Of a stretch of 64,000 bases of DNA, positions 1 through 9,244 are shown in pieces. Made by a program: the position numbers and the translations under genes. Each line of letters begins with the position of its first letter. Position 1 is the stretch's first letter. The notes under the pieces were generated by a model. The model saw only the letters and a list, made by a program, of their open reading frames with translations. It ran no database searches and was not told the origin of the DNA. This DNA comes from Vibrio barjaei (GTDB lineage: Bacteria; Pseudomonadota; Gammaproteobacteria; Enterobacterales; Vibrionaceae): positions 186,001 to 250,000 of the forward strand of contig NZ_LQXO02000022.1 in assembly GCF_001639065.2 (NCBI RefSeq), written 5' to 3'.

Positions 1-1192
1 ACATACGTGTTGGTAGGTCTACGGCGTTTTCACTAAGAGCTGGTGGACATTGTTCTTGGGTATAGTTATCACTCGCTAATACGGCTGAGAGTACTACTGC
101 AGCGAGAATGTATGGATTGACATCCGCACCTGCGATGCGGTGTTCAATGCGACGGTTTTTACCGTCGCTAATTGGAACGCGAAGGGCGACGCCTCGGTGA
201 TTCTCACCCCAGTCCGCTTTTGTTGGTACGTAAGCACCAGGCACAAAACGACGGTAAGAGTTCACGTTGGGACATAGGAGGGCCATCGCATCCGAAATCT
301 GCGATAACATTGCAGCCATAGTTTGGTAGAACAGTGAACTTGCAGAGTCATCGTCTTTATTGGTAAACAGGTTATCGCCTTGCTCATCGATAAGGCTGAT
401 GTGCATGTGTTGTCCATTTCCTGCTTCTTCAAGGAAAGGTTTTGCCATGAATGTGGCATCAAAACCGTGTTTGTGGGCGATTTGTTTAATAAGACGCTTA
501 GAGAAAATGATTTCGTCGCATACGCGAAGTACGTCTTGTGAGTGATTAAAGTTAATTTCAAACTGACCCGGTGCAGATTCTGATAGCGCACCGGCCGTAT
601 TTAAACCTTGATCTGCGGCCGCAGCGTTAAGCTCAGCAAGGAAGTCAGCATAATCATCAAGTCCATCGACATCGTAGACTTCGGTATCTCTTTCGCGTCG
701 ATTCTTCGTCGGATTAATAGCGGTTTGCAGTTCACCATTTTCACCGCGTTCTTTATCAATGAGGTAAAACTCAAGCTCCAAAGCAACAACTGGAAACATA
801 CCTTTTGAATGTAGAGTATTCAACATACGGTCGATGATGTTGCGAATAAACAGACGGTGAGGGGTTTTTCCATCGTCTTCCATCATGCTGAGTAGTAGTT
901 GTCCGGTACCTTCCTTTGCCGTTGGCAGCAAAGTACCAGCGACTGGGAAGCAAAGGTTATCAGGCTCGCCCAGATCTTCACCTAACCCCGCAGATTCAAC
1001 AACGGCACCTTTGGTATCGAGCGTAATAGTAGAAAGTGGAAGAGCAACACCTTTCACTAACTTGTCTAAGGCATCTACCGGTATGCGTTTACCGCGCGGT
1101 GTCGCATTGACATCAGTGAAAATGAGATCAACGTACTTAATTTCTGGCCAACTTTGTCGAAAATTTTTAACTTCCTGTAAATAGGTATCCAT
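1..1192 (-). CDS. puuA: Gamma-glutamylputrescine synthetase (glutamine synthetase family), C-terminus cut by window edge
   Basis: Ligates glutamate to putrescine with ATP, the first step of the gamma-glutamylated putrescine (Puu) pathway, in the cytoplasm. About 397 codons are present, reading leftward from an ATG at 1192 preceded by AGGAG; the family is about 450-470 residues, so roughly the last 60 are outside the window. The N-terminus begins MDTYLQEVKNF and the frame is open to the edge. Glutamine-synthetase features seen are the metal-ligand stretch VALELEFYL, a catalytic-domain segment with GNGQHMHIS, and NRRIEHRIAGAD. Divergence from puuD-puuR-puuC-puuB and adjacency to puuR support PuuA rather than GlnA. 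The shared upstream region carries candidate PuuR sites. Specificity for putrescine over another polyamine is inferred from context. Confidence 0.88.
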   Translation of the reverse strand, partial: MDTYLQEVKNFRQSWPEIKYVDLIFTDVNATPRGKRIPVDALDKLVKGVALPLSTITLDTKGAVVESAGLGEDLGEPDNLCFPVAGTLLPTAKEGTGQLLLSMMEDDGKTPHRLFIRNIIDRMLNTLHSKGMFPVVALELEFYLIDKERGENGELQTAINPTKNRRERDTEVYDVDGLDDYADFLAELNAAAADQGLNTAGALSESAPGQFEINFNHSQDVLRVCDEIIFSKRLIKQIAHKHGFDATFMAKPFLEEAGNGQHMHISLIDEQGDNLFTNKDDDSASSLFYQTMAAMLSQISDAMALLCPNVNSYRRFVPGAYVPTKADWGENHRGVALRVPISDGKNRRIEHRIAGADVNPYILAAVVLSAVLASDNYTQEQCPPALSENAVDLPTRM

Positions 1193-1388
1193 CTTTACTA
1201 CTCCTAGTGGCCCCACTCTTTGATGAAAAGTTAGCTTAGTGTTTAACAAAAAGAACACAAAAGCCATGTGTTAAATGGGGTTTTTGGCTGTTTTATAAAC
1301 TTATGTAATTGTTTTTATTGTGATTTGTTTAATTTGGCGATTATTTCGACCTTGTTAAACGTTAACTAATTTGTAACAGTTGATCGCC

Positions 1389-1412
1389 TTTTGCTCAATA
1401 TATCGAGCAAAA
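1389..1412. promoter_or_regulatory. Perfect inverted repeat in the puuA/puuD divergent promoter region
   Basis: TTTTGCTC, an 8-base spacer, then GAGCAAAA: two perfect 8-base arms lying about 200 bases upstream of the puuA start and 128 bases upstream of the puuD start. The position fits a dimeric regulator binding site shared by both operons. No binding factor can be named from sequence alone. Confidence 0.5.
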
Positions 1413-1425
1413 TTAGTGCTTTTTT

Positions 1426-1472
1426 TGAACAAAATAGAGATCAAAGTCACGATTTGGAACCTATTTTGAACA
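1426..1472 (+). promoter_or_regulatory. Candidate PuuR operators (two TGAACA-type half motifs)
   Basis: Two copies of TTTTGAACA sit at about 1423-1431 and 1464-1472, 41 bases apart on the same strand. The E. coli PuuR site, as I recall it, is AT-rich and ends in TGAACA, so these resemble it. They lie just upstream of puuD and could let PuuR repress both divergent units until putrescine is present. The rest of the 1193-1539 interval is AT-rich promoter sequence with no gene. Confidence 0.4.
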
Positions 1473-1539
1473 CTTGTGTTGATAATTTTGTACATGGGTT
1501 GTACGGTTTTTGTTAAATAAATCGAACGTGAGTGTGACA

Positions 1540-2286
1540 ATGTCTGAGATAAGAAAACCAATAATAGGACTCGTAAGCTGTAAGAAAGAGCTCGCTGGAT
1601 ATCAGATACAGGCATTGAATGAGTTCTACCTTCAAGCAGTGAAAGACTTCGGCGGCACACCCATCATTCTTCCATCTGTAATAGAAGAGAGTGAGCTAGA
1701 TAGAGTATTGGCGGTTTGTGATGGACTGTTATTCCCTGGTAGTCATTCCAATGTGGCACCTCATCGATACAACGGTTCACATGAAGAATTGAAGAAAGAT
1801 GAAGCGCGAGATGAATTAGCGATTCAGCTTATACGCCGTGCTATAGATATGAACATTCCGTGCCTTGGTATTTGTCGTGGTTTCCAAGAGATGAACGTGG
1901 CGTTAGGAGGAAGCCTAAACCCTGCAGTTCATGAAGCGGGTTTCAATGACCATCGTGAAAGCGAATCAAAAGATTTTAATGAGAAATATGCTCCTGCTCA
2001 TCCTGTTTACGTTGAGAACGACGGCGTCTTTCAACAATGGTTAGTGAAAGCAGAATGGGGCCAAACGGAGAAGTTTGAAGTAAATACACTACATAATCAG
2101 GGGGTTGAGAAGCTAGCTACAACATTAAAAGTAGAAGCTAAAGCGCCTGATGGACTTGTAGAAGCTTTTAGTCTGCCTGGTCAAAAATATTTTGTCGGCG
2201 TGCAGTGGCACCCAGAATGGCAAGCAAAACACAATCATTTCTCACAAATTTTATTTAAAGAATTTATTATGTCAGCTTCACAGTAA
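1540..2286 (+). CDS. puuD: Gamma-glutamyl-gamma-aminobutyrate hydrolase
   Basis: Releases GABA from gamma-glutamyl-GABA, the hydrolytic step of the Puu pathway. A 248-residue class I glutamine-amidotransferase-like protein. The nucleophile is Cys112 in CLGICRGFQE, and the His-x-Glu of the triad is His224/Glu226 in VQWHPEW. I chose the ATG at 1540 (MSEIRKPIIG), which gives the family's usual length. In-frame TTG/GTG codons lie 6-30 bases upstream and none of the candidate starts has a strong Shine-Dalgarno sequence. First gene of the rightward operon; puuR follows 16 bases after its stop. Confidence 0.9.
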   Translation: MSEIRKPIIGLVSCKKELAGYQIQALNEFYLQAVKDFGGTPIILPSVIEESELDRVLAVCDGLLFPGSHSNVAPHRYNGSHEELKKDEARDELAIQLIRRAIDMNIPCLGICRGFQEMNVALGGSLNPAVHEAGFNDHRESESKDFNEKYAPAHPVYVENDGVFQQWLVKAEWGQTEKFEVNTLHNQGVEKLATTLKVEAKAPDGLVEAFSLPGQKYFVGVQWHPEWQAKHNHFSQILFKEFIMSASQ

Positions 2287-2302
2287 TTTAGAGGCTGAAT
2301 GC

Positions 2303-2860
2303 ATGGATAACCACCAGATTGGTAAAAATATCGCTCAACTAAGAAAAGAGCGAGGACTTTCACAACGAGAACTGGCAGAAAAAGCGGGCATCACCCACAG
2401 CGCTATTTCTTCAATCGAGAATGCCAAAGTGAGTCCTTCGGTGAGTTCTCTGCAAAAAATAGTGAACGTTTTTTCGTTGTCTCTTTCTGAGTTTTTTACT
2501 CTTGAGCAACAAGAAAATAAAGAGATTAAGGTTGTGGTTAAACCAGAAGACCTCATTGAAATTGGCAGTGAAAGTGTCTCAATGAAGTTGGTTAACAATG
2601 GCAGCAATAAACAAGAAATCGGCTTTCTTATTGAAGAGTATGGGCCTAACAGTACAACGGGCGCATCCAATATCAAACACGAAGGTGAAGAAGTCGGCAC
2701 CGTATTAAGTGGTGAAGTTGAACTTGAATATAACGGGGAGACCTACCTAATAAAGGCAGGGGAGTCTTACGTTATTGATACAACGATTCCACATAAATTT
2801 ACTAATCACTCCGATAAGGCTTGCAGAATGATAAGTGCACACACGCCAAAAGCATTCTAG
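2303..2860 (+). CDS. puuR: PuuR-type HTH/cupin transcriptional repressor of putrescine catabolism
   Basis: 185 residues, matching the usual PuuR length. An XRE-type helix-turn-helix occupies about residues 8-62 (IAQLRKERGLSQRELAEKAG, then SAISSIENAKVSPS). A cupin_2 effector domain lies at about 110-182 (HEGEEVGTVLSGEVELEYNG, then IPHKFTNHS). The ATG at 2303 starts the HTH directly; a longer reading would overlap puuD. Expected to repress the puuA and puuD promoters and to be relieved by putrescine. Lying inside the operon it regulates, it would be autoregulated. Confidence 0.9.
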   Translation: MDNHQIGKNIAQLRKERGLSQRELAEKAGITHSAISSIENAKVSPSVSSLQKIVNVFSLSLSEFFTLEQQENKEIKVVVKPEDLIEIGSESVSMKLVNNGSNKQEIGFLIEEYGPNSTTGASNIKHEGEEVGTVLSGEVELEYNGETYLIKAGESYVIDTTIPHKFTNHSDKACRMISAHTPKAF

Positions 2861-2886
2861 CGCCTTGAGGTAACCAAGGAGAGCGT

Positions 2887-4371
2887 ATGAAAACGCAGCA
2901 ACAATGGATTGAACAACGAAATGCTCTAAATATCGAGCAAAGAGCGTTTCTAAATGGTGAGTATACCGCAGCAGCAGATGGCAAGACGCTAGAGGTCGTA
3001 AACCCAGCTACCGATGAAATCATTGCTAATATTGCACGTTGCCAAACTGCCGATGTTGATTGTGCTGTAGATTACGCAAGACAAGCATTTAAACAAGGTG
3101 AGTGGAGTCAAATTGCTCCAGCGGCGCGTAAAGACGTACTGTTGAAGTTTGCTGCTCTTATTGATGAAAATGTTGAAGAATTAGCGCTATTAGAAACACT
3201 TGATACTGGTAAGCCGATTGCACACAGTGTGTCGACGGATATTCCCGGCGCAGCGAAATCTATTCGCTGGTATGCCGAAGCCATCGATAAAGTTTATGGC
3301 GAAGTTGCACCTACAGAAAAAGATGTTCATGCTTTTATCTCTCATCAAGCGATCGGTGTTGTCGCTGCTGTTGTACCTTGGAACTTCCCGCTATGGATTG
3401 GTTGTTGGAAGTTAGGTCCAGCCTTGGCGGCGGGCAACAGTGTCATCCTAAAACCATCAGAAAAGTCGTCATTGACGGCGATCTTTCTAGGCAAATTGGC
3501 GAATCAAGCAGGTATTCCTGCAGGTGCATTTCAAGTTATTACTGGTTTTGGCCATGAAGCGGGAGAAGCGTTGGCACGTCACAAGGATGTAGATTGTATT
3601 GCCTTTACAGGCTCTACTCGAGTGGCTGGTCATCTAATGATTGCTTCGGGCGAAACTAACCTAAAACGAGTTTGGGCTGAGGCGGGTGGTAAGAACGCAA
3701 ATATTGTCTTTGATGATTATGCCGATCTTGACCGCGCAGCCGCAGAAACAGCTGCAGGTTGTTTCTATAACCAAGGTGAAGTATGCGTAGCAGCAACACG
3801 CCTTTTGGTTCACGAAAGCATTAAAGATGTATTTATCGATAAAGTAATTAGCGCAGCTCAAGCTTTCATGCCTAAAGATCCAATGGATCCAACGTCTTCT
3901 ATGGGGGCGCTCATCGACCGCCAACACAAAGAAAAAGTGCTCGATTACGTTAAGTTAGGTCAAGATGCAGGGGCAACACTACGCTGTGGTGGCGACGTAG
4001 CCGGTAAAGGCGCCTTTGTTGAACCAGTGATTCTCGATAATGTGGACAACAGTATGCGTGTGGCCCAAGAAGAGATCTTTGGCCCTGTATTGTGCGTCAT
4101 TCCATTTAAAACAGAACAAGAAGCCATCGCTATCGCCAATGACTCTCAGTACGGCTTAGGCGCCGCACTTTGGAGTGACAATATTAATCGCGTACATCGA
4201 GTTGCTAAGCAATTAGAAGCTGGCTCTGTGTGGGTGAACAACTACAACGAGGGCGATATGACCGTCCCATTTGGTGGATTTAAAATGAGTGGTAATGGAC
4301 GTGATAAGTCGATTCATGCCATCGAAAAATTCACTGAAACCAAGACGACATGGATTCGTCTCCAACCTTAA
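2887..4371 (+). CDS. puuC: Gamma-glutamyl-gamma-aminobutyraldehyde dehydrogenase
   Basis: NAD(P)-dependent aldehyde dehydrogenase of 494 residues that oxidises gamma-glutamyl-gamma-aminobutyraldehyde made by PuuB. ALDH hallmarks are VVPWNFPLWIGCWKLGPALAAGN, the FTGSTRVAG cofactor loop, the general base in WAEAGGKNAN, and the catalytic Cys in FYNQGEVCVAATRL. The start is preceded by AAGGAGAGCGT at proper spacing. It lies 26 bases after puuR and 31 bases before the chosen puuB start. PuuC enzymes are broad, so other aminoaldehydes may also be substrates. Confidence 0.88.
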   Translation: MKTQQQWIEQRNALNIEQRAFLNGEYTAAADGKTLEVVNPATDEIIANIARCQTADVDCAVDYARQAFKQGEWSQIAPAARKDVLLKFAALIDENVEELALLETLDTGKPIAHSVSTDIPGAAKSIRWYAEAIDKVYGEVAPTEKDVHAFISHQAIGVVAAVVPWNFPLWIGCWKLGPALAAGNSVILKPSEKSSLTAIFLGKLANQAGIPAGAFQVITGFGHEAGEALARHKDVDCIAFTGSTRVAGHLMIASGETNLKRVWAEAGGKNANIVFDDYADLDRAAAETAAGCFYNQGEVCVAATRLLVHESIKDVFIDKVISAAQAFMPKDPMDPTSSMGALIDRQHKEKVLDYVKLGQDAGATLRCGGDVAGKGAFVEPVILDNVDNSMRVAQEEIFGPVLCVIPFKTEQEAIAIANDSQYGLGAALWSDNINRVHRVAKQLEAGSVWVNNYNEGDMTVPFGGFKMSGNGRDKSIHAIEKFTETKTTWIRLQP

Positions 4372-4402
4372 GCCTGAAGCTGTAATCGAAAGGAATGTAA
4401 CC

Positions 4403-5680
4403 ATGAACAAACATACTGATTCATATTATGCTCACTCAATCCCGAATGTAAGTGAGTACCCACAACTACAAGACAATATTGAGTGTGATGTGTGTGTCGT
4501 AGGCGCGGGTTTCTCGGGTCTTTCTTCAGCGCTTCATTTAGCAGAAAAAGGCTTTAAGGTTGTAGTGCTGGAGAACGCGAAAGTAGGGTTCGGCGCGACA
4601 GGTCGTAATGGTGGCCAGATTGTTAACAGTTATAGCCGTGACGTAGACGTTATTGAAAGTCGCTATGGTGAAAAGCAAGCTAAAGCACTGTGCGACATGA
4701 TTTTTGAAGGTGGTGATATCATTCGCGGCCTTATCGACAAACATAATATTGATTGTGATTTCAAGCAGGGTGGAATGTTTACCGCTCTGAATAATAAGCA
4801 ATTACAAGGTCTAGAAGAGCACAAAAAACACTGGGAACGCTATGGCAACGATCAGCTTCGTATGATGGATGCGAGCGAAGTGGAAGCCGCTGTCGGTACT
4901 ACAGCTTATAAAGGCGCTCTGCTGGATATGCGTGGCGGTCATATTCATCCGCTCAAACTGGCATTAGGTGAAGCGGCGGCTGTGACGGCACTTGGTGGAC
5001 AAATCTTTGAACAGTCTGGCGTTACTCGACTGGAAAAAGGTGCTAATCCTGTTGCTCACACAGAAAAAGGCAGCGTAAAAGCGAAATACATTGTTTTAGC
5101 GGGTAATGCTTATCTTGGTGGGCTTGCTCCAAACATCAGTAATAAAGCGATCCCTTGTGGTACTCAGGTGGTAGCAACAGAGCCTCTTTCTGAGGCGCAA
5201 CTTAAAGAGATCTTGCCATCAGATTACTGTGTTGAAGACTGCAACTATCTATTGGACTACTTCCGTCTTAGCGCAGACAAGCGCTTACTATTTGGTGGCG
5301 GTGTAGTTTACGGTGCTCGTGACCCAGAGAACATCGAAGGCATCATTCGTCCTAAGATGGAGAAGATCTTCCCACAATTAAAAGGTATCGGTATTGATTA
5401 TAAGTGGACGGGTAACTTCCTACTGACTTATTCCCGCATGCCGCAATTTGGTGCTTTTGCAGACAATATTTATTACCTACAGGGCTACAGTGGCCACGGT
5501 GTTACTTGTACTCACCTTGCCGGCAAACTGTTGGCTGAAGCACTAACCGGACACGCAGAACGTTTTGACGCGTTCGCTGATTTAACCCACATCGCGTTCC
5601 CTGGCGGTCGTCATTTTGCTATCCCGATGACAGCGATGGGGGCAGCTTATTACAACTTACGCGACAAACTAGCAATCTAA
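4403..5680 (+). CDS. puuB: Gamma-glutamylputrescine oxidoreductase (FAD, DAO family)
   Basis: Oxidises gamma-glutamylputrescine to the aminoaldehyde with release of ammonia and H2O2. 425 residues, close to the E. coli enzyme. The Rossmann FAD motif VVGAGFSGLSSALHLAEKG appears at about residues 32-50 and GATGRNGGQI follows as in DadA/ThiO-like amine oxidases. The C-terminal QGYSGHGVTCTHLAGKLLAEA is the conserved FAD-binding end. The ATG at 4403 is preceded by AGGAATGTAACC; a longer in-frame reading overlaps puuC and was rejected. Last of the puuDRCB block. Confidence 0.9.
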   Translation: MNKHTDSYYAHSIPNVSEYPQLQDNIECDVCVVGAGFSGLSSALHLAEKGFKVVVLENAKVGFGATGRNGGQIVNSYSRDVDVIESRYGEKQAKALCDMIFEGGDIIRGLIDKHNIDCDFKQGGMFTALNNKQLQGLEEHKKHWERYGNDQLRMMDASEVEAAVGTTAYKGALLDMRGGHIHPLKLALGEAAAVTALGGQIFEQSGVTRLEKGANPVAHTEKGSVKAKYIVLAGNAYLGGLAPNISNKAIPCGTQVVATEPLSEAQLKEILPSDYCVEDCNYLLDYFRLSADKRLLFGGGVVYGARDPENIEGIIRPKMEKIFPQLKGIGIDYKWTGNFLLTYSRMPQFGAFADNIYYLQGYSGHGVTCTHLAGKLLAEALTGHAERFDAFADLTHIAFPGGRHFAIPMTAMGAAYYNLRDKLAI

Positions 5681-5697
5681 TTCAGAAAATAACAAGA

Positions 5698-5719
5698 AGT
5701 GCCTGCTATGACAGGCACT
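5698..5719 (+). promoter_or_regulatory. Intra-operon hairpin between puuB and aguB
   Basis: AGTGCCTG, a 6-base loop CTATGA, then CAGGCACT: a perfect 8-bp stem 17 bases after the puuB stop, without a U-tract. It could be a processing or 3'-end stabilising element separating the puu and agu parts of one transcript. Confidence 0.45.
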
Positions 5720-5758
5720 CAGTCAGCCTCAAACAAAGAATAGATAAAGGAAGATCCG

Positions 5759-6625
5759 ATGAGTAGAGTAGTTAAATTTGCTGCGATGCAGTTAACCAAA
5801 ACTTGGGATTTAGAAGCGAATCTAGAAAAAATCAAAGGTGCGATTCGCGAAGCGGCGGCAAATGGTGCGAATGTTGTACTACCTCAAGAACTCATGGCAG
5901 CGCCTTACTTTTGTAAGAAGCAAGAAGCCAAGTATTTTGAACTTGCTGAAGAAACGGATAACTCTCGTCTGATCAAAGAGCTTAGCGCGCTAGCTAAAGA
6001 ACTGAATGTAGTTATACCTGTGAGCTATTTTGAGAAAGCGGGAAACACCTTTTTCAACTCTTTAGTGATGATCGATGCAGATGGTACAGTACTAGAAAAC
6101 TATCGCAAATCCCATATTCCAGATGGCCCTGGCTATAGCGAGAAATACTATTTCAGCCCTGGCGATACCGGATTTAAAGTATGGAAAACCAAGTTCGGTA
6201 CTTTCGGTGCTGGTATTTGTTGGGATCAATGGTTCCCCGAGCTGGCACGTTGCTTAGTGCTCAACGGTGCAGAAGCTATTTTCTACCCAACAGCAATTGG
6301 TTCAGAGCCACAAGACCTATCTCTGGATTCACGTGACCATTGGCAGCGTACTATGCAAGGCCACTCGGCTGCCAACCTTGTACCCGTTATCGCGTCTAAC
6401 CGTGTTGGGATAGAAGTGGATGACGGCATTGAAACTACCTTCTATGGTTCATCATTCATCACTGATCATACCGGTGGTAAGTTAGCAGAAGCTCCAAGAG
6501 AAGGTGAAACCATCATCTATGCGGAAATTGACCTACAAGCCACTGCGAAAGCGCGTCACGCGTGGGGCCTGTTCCGTGACCGTCGTCCGGACCTATATCA
6601 AGACATAATGAGCTTAGCTAAGTAA
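5759..6625 (+). CDS. aguB: N-carbamoylputrescine amidase
   Basis: Hydrolyses N-carbamoylputrescine to putrescine, CO2 and ammonia. A 288-residue nitrilase-superfamily enzyme with the Glu-Lys-Cys triad visible: Glu44 in VLPQELMAAPYF, Lys117 in ENYRKSHIPDGPGY, Cys154 in GAGICWDQWFPE. The C-terminal HAWGLFRDRRPDLY is typical of AguB. It starts after AAAGGAAGATCCG. Followed 11 bases later by aguA, so it supplies putrescine to the puu enzymes encoded just upstream. Confidence 0.92.
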   Translation: MSRVVKFAAMQLTKTWDLEANLEKIKGAIREAAANGANVVLPQELMAAPYFCKKQEAKYFELAEETDNSRLIKELSALAKELNVVIPVSYFEKAGNTFFNSLVMIDADGTVLENYRKSHIPDGPGYSEKYYFSPGDTGFKVWKTKFGTFGAGICWDQWFPELARCLVLNGAEAIFYPTAIGSEPQDLSLDSRDHWQRTMQGHSAANLVPVIASNRVGIEVDDGIETTFYGSSFITDHTGGKLAEAPREGETIIYAEIDLQATAKARHAWGLFRDRRPDLYQDIMSLAK

Positions 6626-6636
6626 CGAGGTGGCCG

Positions 6637-7719
6637 ATGAAACTCGATACGACCCCAAAGCAAGACGGTTTCTATTTTCCTGCTGAATATGAACCAGTCA
6701 GAGAGGTCTGGTTGGCATGGCCTGAGCGTCGTGATAATTGGCGCGCTAGTGCGAAACCTGCGCAACAGACCTTTGCTAATGTGGCGAATGCGATTGCGGA
6801 CGTAGTTTGTGTTTCTGTTGCGGTAAGCTCATCGCAATATGAAACTGCAAGAAGTATGCTGCACTCATCCGTCAAACTGGTTGAAATGGCGTTCAACGAT
6901 TCTTGGATGCGCGACATCGGTCCTACCGTTGTGGTGAACTCATCGGGAGAGAGACGCGGTGTCAGTTGGAAGTTCAATGCTTGGGGAGGCGAGTTTAACG
7001 GCCTTTACGAAGACTGGAGTGATGACGATAAAGTTGCGGCATCCGTCTGTGATGTGTTGGGAATCGATCATTATCGCGCTCCTTTTGTTCTGGAGGGTGG
7101 CGCGATCCACACCGATGGCGAAGGCACGTTATACACGACTGAAGAATGCTTATTAAGTCCGGGACGTAACCCAGAACTAAGTAAACAACAGATAGAAGCG
7201 CTACTCGCCGAATATCTTGGTATCGAAAAGGTCGTTTGGCTTCCAAACGGTTTGTTTAATGATGAAACGGATGGGCATGTTGACAACTTACTTCACGTTG
7301 TCGCTCCAGCAAAAGTGGTACTCAGCTGGACAGATGATCCCTTCGATCCGCAATTTAAGCTATCACGGGAAGCGCATGCGGCGCTTAGTGCACAAACTGA
7401 TGCAAAAGGTCGAGCCATTGAGATTGTCAAAATCCCCGTTCCGGGTCCTCTTTACTATTCGCAGGAAGAAGCGAATGGAATTGAATCAAGCGATGGTATG
7501 AATCGTCTCGAAGGTGAGCGCCTGAGTGCTTCCTATGCTAACTTTTTGATGGTGAACGGGCATATATTTTTGCCATTACTTGATGCCCAGTATGACGATA
7601 CTGCTATCGAGATTTTGACAAAAGCGCTTCCTGATTATGAGATTGTTGGCATACCAACACGAGAAGTTTTACTAGGCGGTGGCAATATTCACTGCATTAC
7701 CCAGCAGATTCCCGCTTAG
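6637..7719 (+). CDS. aguA: Agmatine deiminase
   Basis: Converts agmatine to N-carbamoylputrescine plus ammonia, feeding AguB. 360 residues of the peptidyl-arginine-deiminase-like (guanidino-group modifying) family. Visible signatures are an N-terminal FPAEYEPVREVWLAWPER, the active-site region MRDIGPTVVV, the His-containing NDETDGHVDNLLHV, and the nucleophilic Cys about residue 353 in GGGNIHCITQQIPA. Strong AACGAGGTGGCCG leader. It lies between aguB and gabD in the same direction. Confidence 0.93.
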   Translation: MKLDTTPKQDGFYFPAEYEPVREVWLAWPERRDNWRASAKPAQQTFANVANAIADVVCVSVAVSSSQYETARSMLHSSVKLVEMAFNDSWMRDIGPTVVVNSSGERRGVSWKFNAWGGEFNGLYEDWSDDDKVAASVCDVLGIDHYRAPFVLEGGAIHTDGEGTLYTTEECLLSPGRNPELSKQQIEALLAEYLGIEKVVWLPNGLFNDETDGHVDNLLHVVAPAKVVLSWTDDPFDPQFKLSREAHAALSAQTDAKGRAIEIVKIPVPGPLYYSQEEANGIESSDGMNRLEGERLSASYANFLMVNGHIFLPLLDAQYDDTAIEILTKALPDYEIVGIPTREVLLGGGNIHCITQQIPA

Positions 7720-7746
7720 GATTCATCTGCTTTTTATCCACAGCAT

Positions 7747-7764
7747 TCCTAGTGAAAGCTAGGA
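7747..7764 (+). promoter_or_regulatory. Small intra-operon hairpin between aguA and gabD
   Basis: TCCTAG, loop TGAAAG, CTAGGA: a 6-bp stem whose 3' arm overlaps the AGGAGTAGGA purine run upstream of gabD. The main gabD ribosome binding site (AAAAGGAATTACC) is further downstream, so any effect on translation would be modest. Confidence 0.3.
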
Positions 7765-7785
7765 GTAGGAACAAAAGGAATTACC

Positions 7786-9213
7786 ATGCAGCAAATAAAT
7801 AATAAGAGCTTACTCTCCTTTATGGTAACGGCAGCGGATAACGCTGTAGCCGTGACAAACCCAGCAACAGGCGAACTTGTGGGTCATGCTCCTATTTCAT
7901 CTGAACCTGAGCTGATGGATGCGATCGAACGAGCTCATGTGGCGCAGAAAGAGTGGGCCAAAGTGCCAGCTAAGTCGCGCGCAGTATTATTAAACCGCTG
8001 GTATCAACTAATTCTTGAGAACAAAGACGACCTTGCTCGCATCATGACTGTTGAACAGGGTAAGCCATTGGCAGAAGCCGCGGGTGAGGTTCTGTATGGT
8101 GCCAGCTTTATTGAATGGTTTGCTGAAGAAGCCAAACGCACCTATGGTGACTCCATTCCGGGACCAACGGCAGATAAGCGCTTGGTAACCATCAAGCAAC
8201 CTATTGGTGTCGCATGTGCGATTACGCCATGGAACTTCCCTATCGCTATGATCACACGTAAAGCAGGTCCTGCATTGGCTGCCGGTTGTACTTTTGTCGT
8301 TAAGCCATCGGATTCAACACCGCTGTCTGCATTTGCAATTGTGGAACTCGCGTACCAAGCGGGCATTCCGAAAGACGCGCTACAAGTGGTTCTAGGTGAA
8401 AGCTCACGCAAAATCGGCGCGATCTTCACTTCTCACCCATTGATTCGCAAGCTGTCTTTCACTGGTTCTACTCAAGTGGGCAGCGTATTGATGCAACAAG
8501 CGGCAAAAGACATCAAACGCACGTCGATGGAACTGGGTGGTAACGCACCATTCATTGTTTTCGATGATGCTGATATTGATGCAGCTGTGCAGGGCGCTAT
8601 GGCCTCTAAGTTCCGTAATGCGGGTCAAACTTGTGTATGTGCTAACCGATTCTATGTGCACAGCAAAGTGTACGATGAGTTCGTAACGAAATTTGATGCA
8701 GCAGTACAGCAGTTAAAAGTCGGAAACGGCTTAGATGAAGGTGTCAACATTGGTCCAGTTATCAATGAAAGTGCAAAACAGGGCATCCAAGCTCTGATTG
8801 ACCGTGCGGTAGAGCAAGGTGCTGTGCCTGTCACTCCTCTTAAGCAACTAGACGGTTTGTTTATGCAGCCAGTCGTCCTCAAAGATGTGAAACACAGCAT
8901 GGATATCGTTCAAGAAGAGATCTTTGGCCCGGTGGCACCGGTGATTCGTTTTGATACGGATGAAGAACTTATCGAAATGGCGAACGACACGATTTACGGT
9001 TTGGCGTCGTACTTCTACAGCCAGAACATCCACCGTGTTTGGAAAGTAGCAGAAGCACTGGAATACGGTATGGTCGGCATTAATGAAGGTATTATCTCGA
9101 CAGAAGTAGCACCATTTGGCGGCGTGAAGCAGTCGGGTATTGGACGTGAAGGTGCGAAGCAGGGTATCGACGAATATATGGATGTGAAATACCTGTGCTT
9201 TGGTGGCAACTAA
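7786..9213 (+). CDS. gabD: Succinate-semialdehyde dehydrogenase
   Basis: Oxidises succinic semialdehyde to succinate, the exit of the GABA route into the TCA cycle. 475 residues of the ALDH superfamily with ITPWNFPIAMITRKAGPALAAG, FTGSTQVGS, the base in SMELGGNAPFIVFDDADID, and the catalytic Cys in RNAGQTCVCANRFYV. The double Cys CVC and the C-terminal GIGREGAKQGIDEYMDVKYLC are typical of GabD. It starts after AAAGGAATTACC, 66 bases after aguA, and gabT follows 31 bases later. Confidence 0.9.
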   Translation: MQQINNKSLLSFMVTAADNAVAVTNPATGELVGHAPISSEPELMDAIERAHVAQKEWAKVPAKSRAVLLNRWYQLILENKDDLARIMTVEQGKPLAEAAGEVLYGASFIEWFAEEAKRTYGDSIPGPTADKRLVTIKQPIGVACAITPWNFPIAMITRKAGPALAAGCTFVVKPSDSTPLSAFAIVELAYQAGIPKDALQVVLGESSRKIGAIFTSHPLIRKLSFTGSTQVGSVLMQQAAKDIKRTSMELGGNAPFIVFDDADIDAAVQGAMASKFRNAGQTCVCANRFYVHSKVYDEFVTKFDAAVQQLKVGNGLDEGVNIGPVINESAKQGIQALIDRAVEQGAVPVTPLKQLDGLFMQPVVLKDVKHSMDIVQEEIFGPVAPVIRFDTDEELIEMANDTIYGLASYFYSQNIHRVWKVAEALEYGMVGINEGIISTEVAPFGGVKQSGIGREGAKQGIDEYMDVKYLCFGGN

Positions 9214-9244
9214 ACGTTTAGCGGTAACAAAAAAGGATTAAACA

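Noticed and set aside
262..1184. Several 60-109-codon frames on both strands within the left-edge region
   Set aside because: All are out-of-frame shadows of the continuous leftward glutamine-synthetase-family frame, which is open to the window edge.
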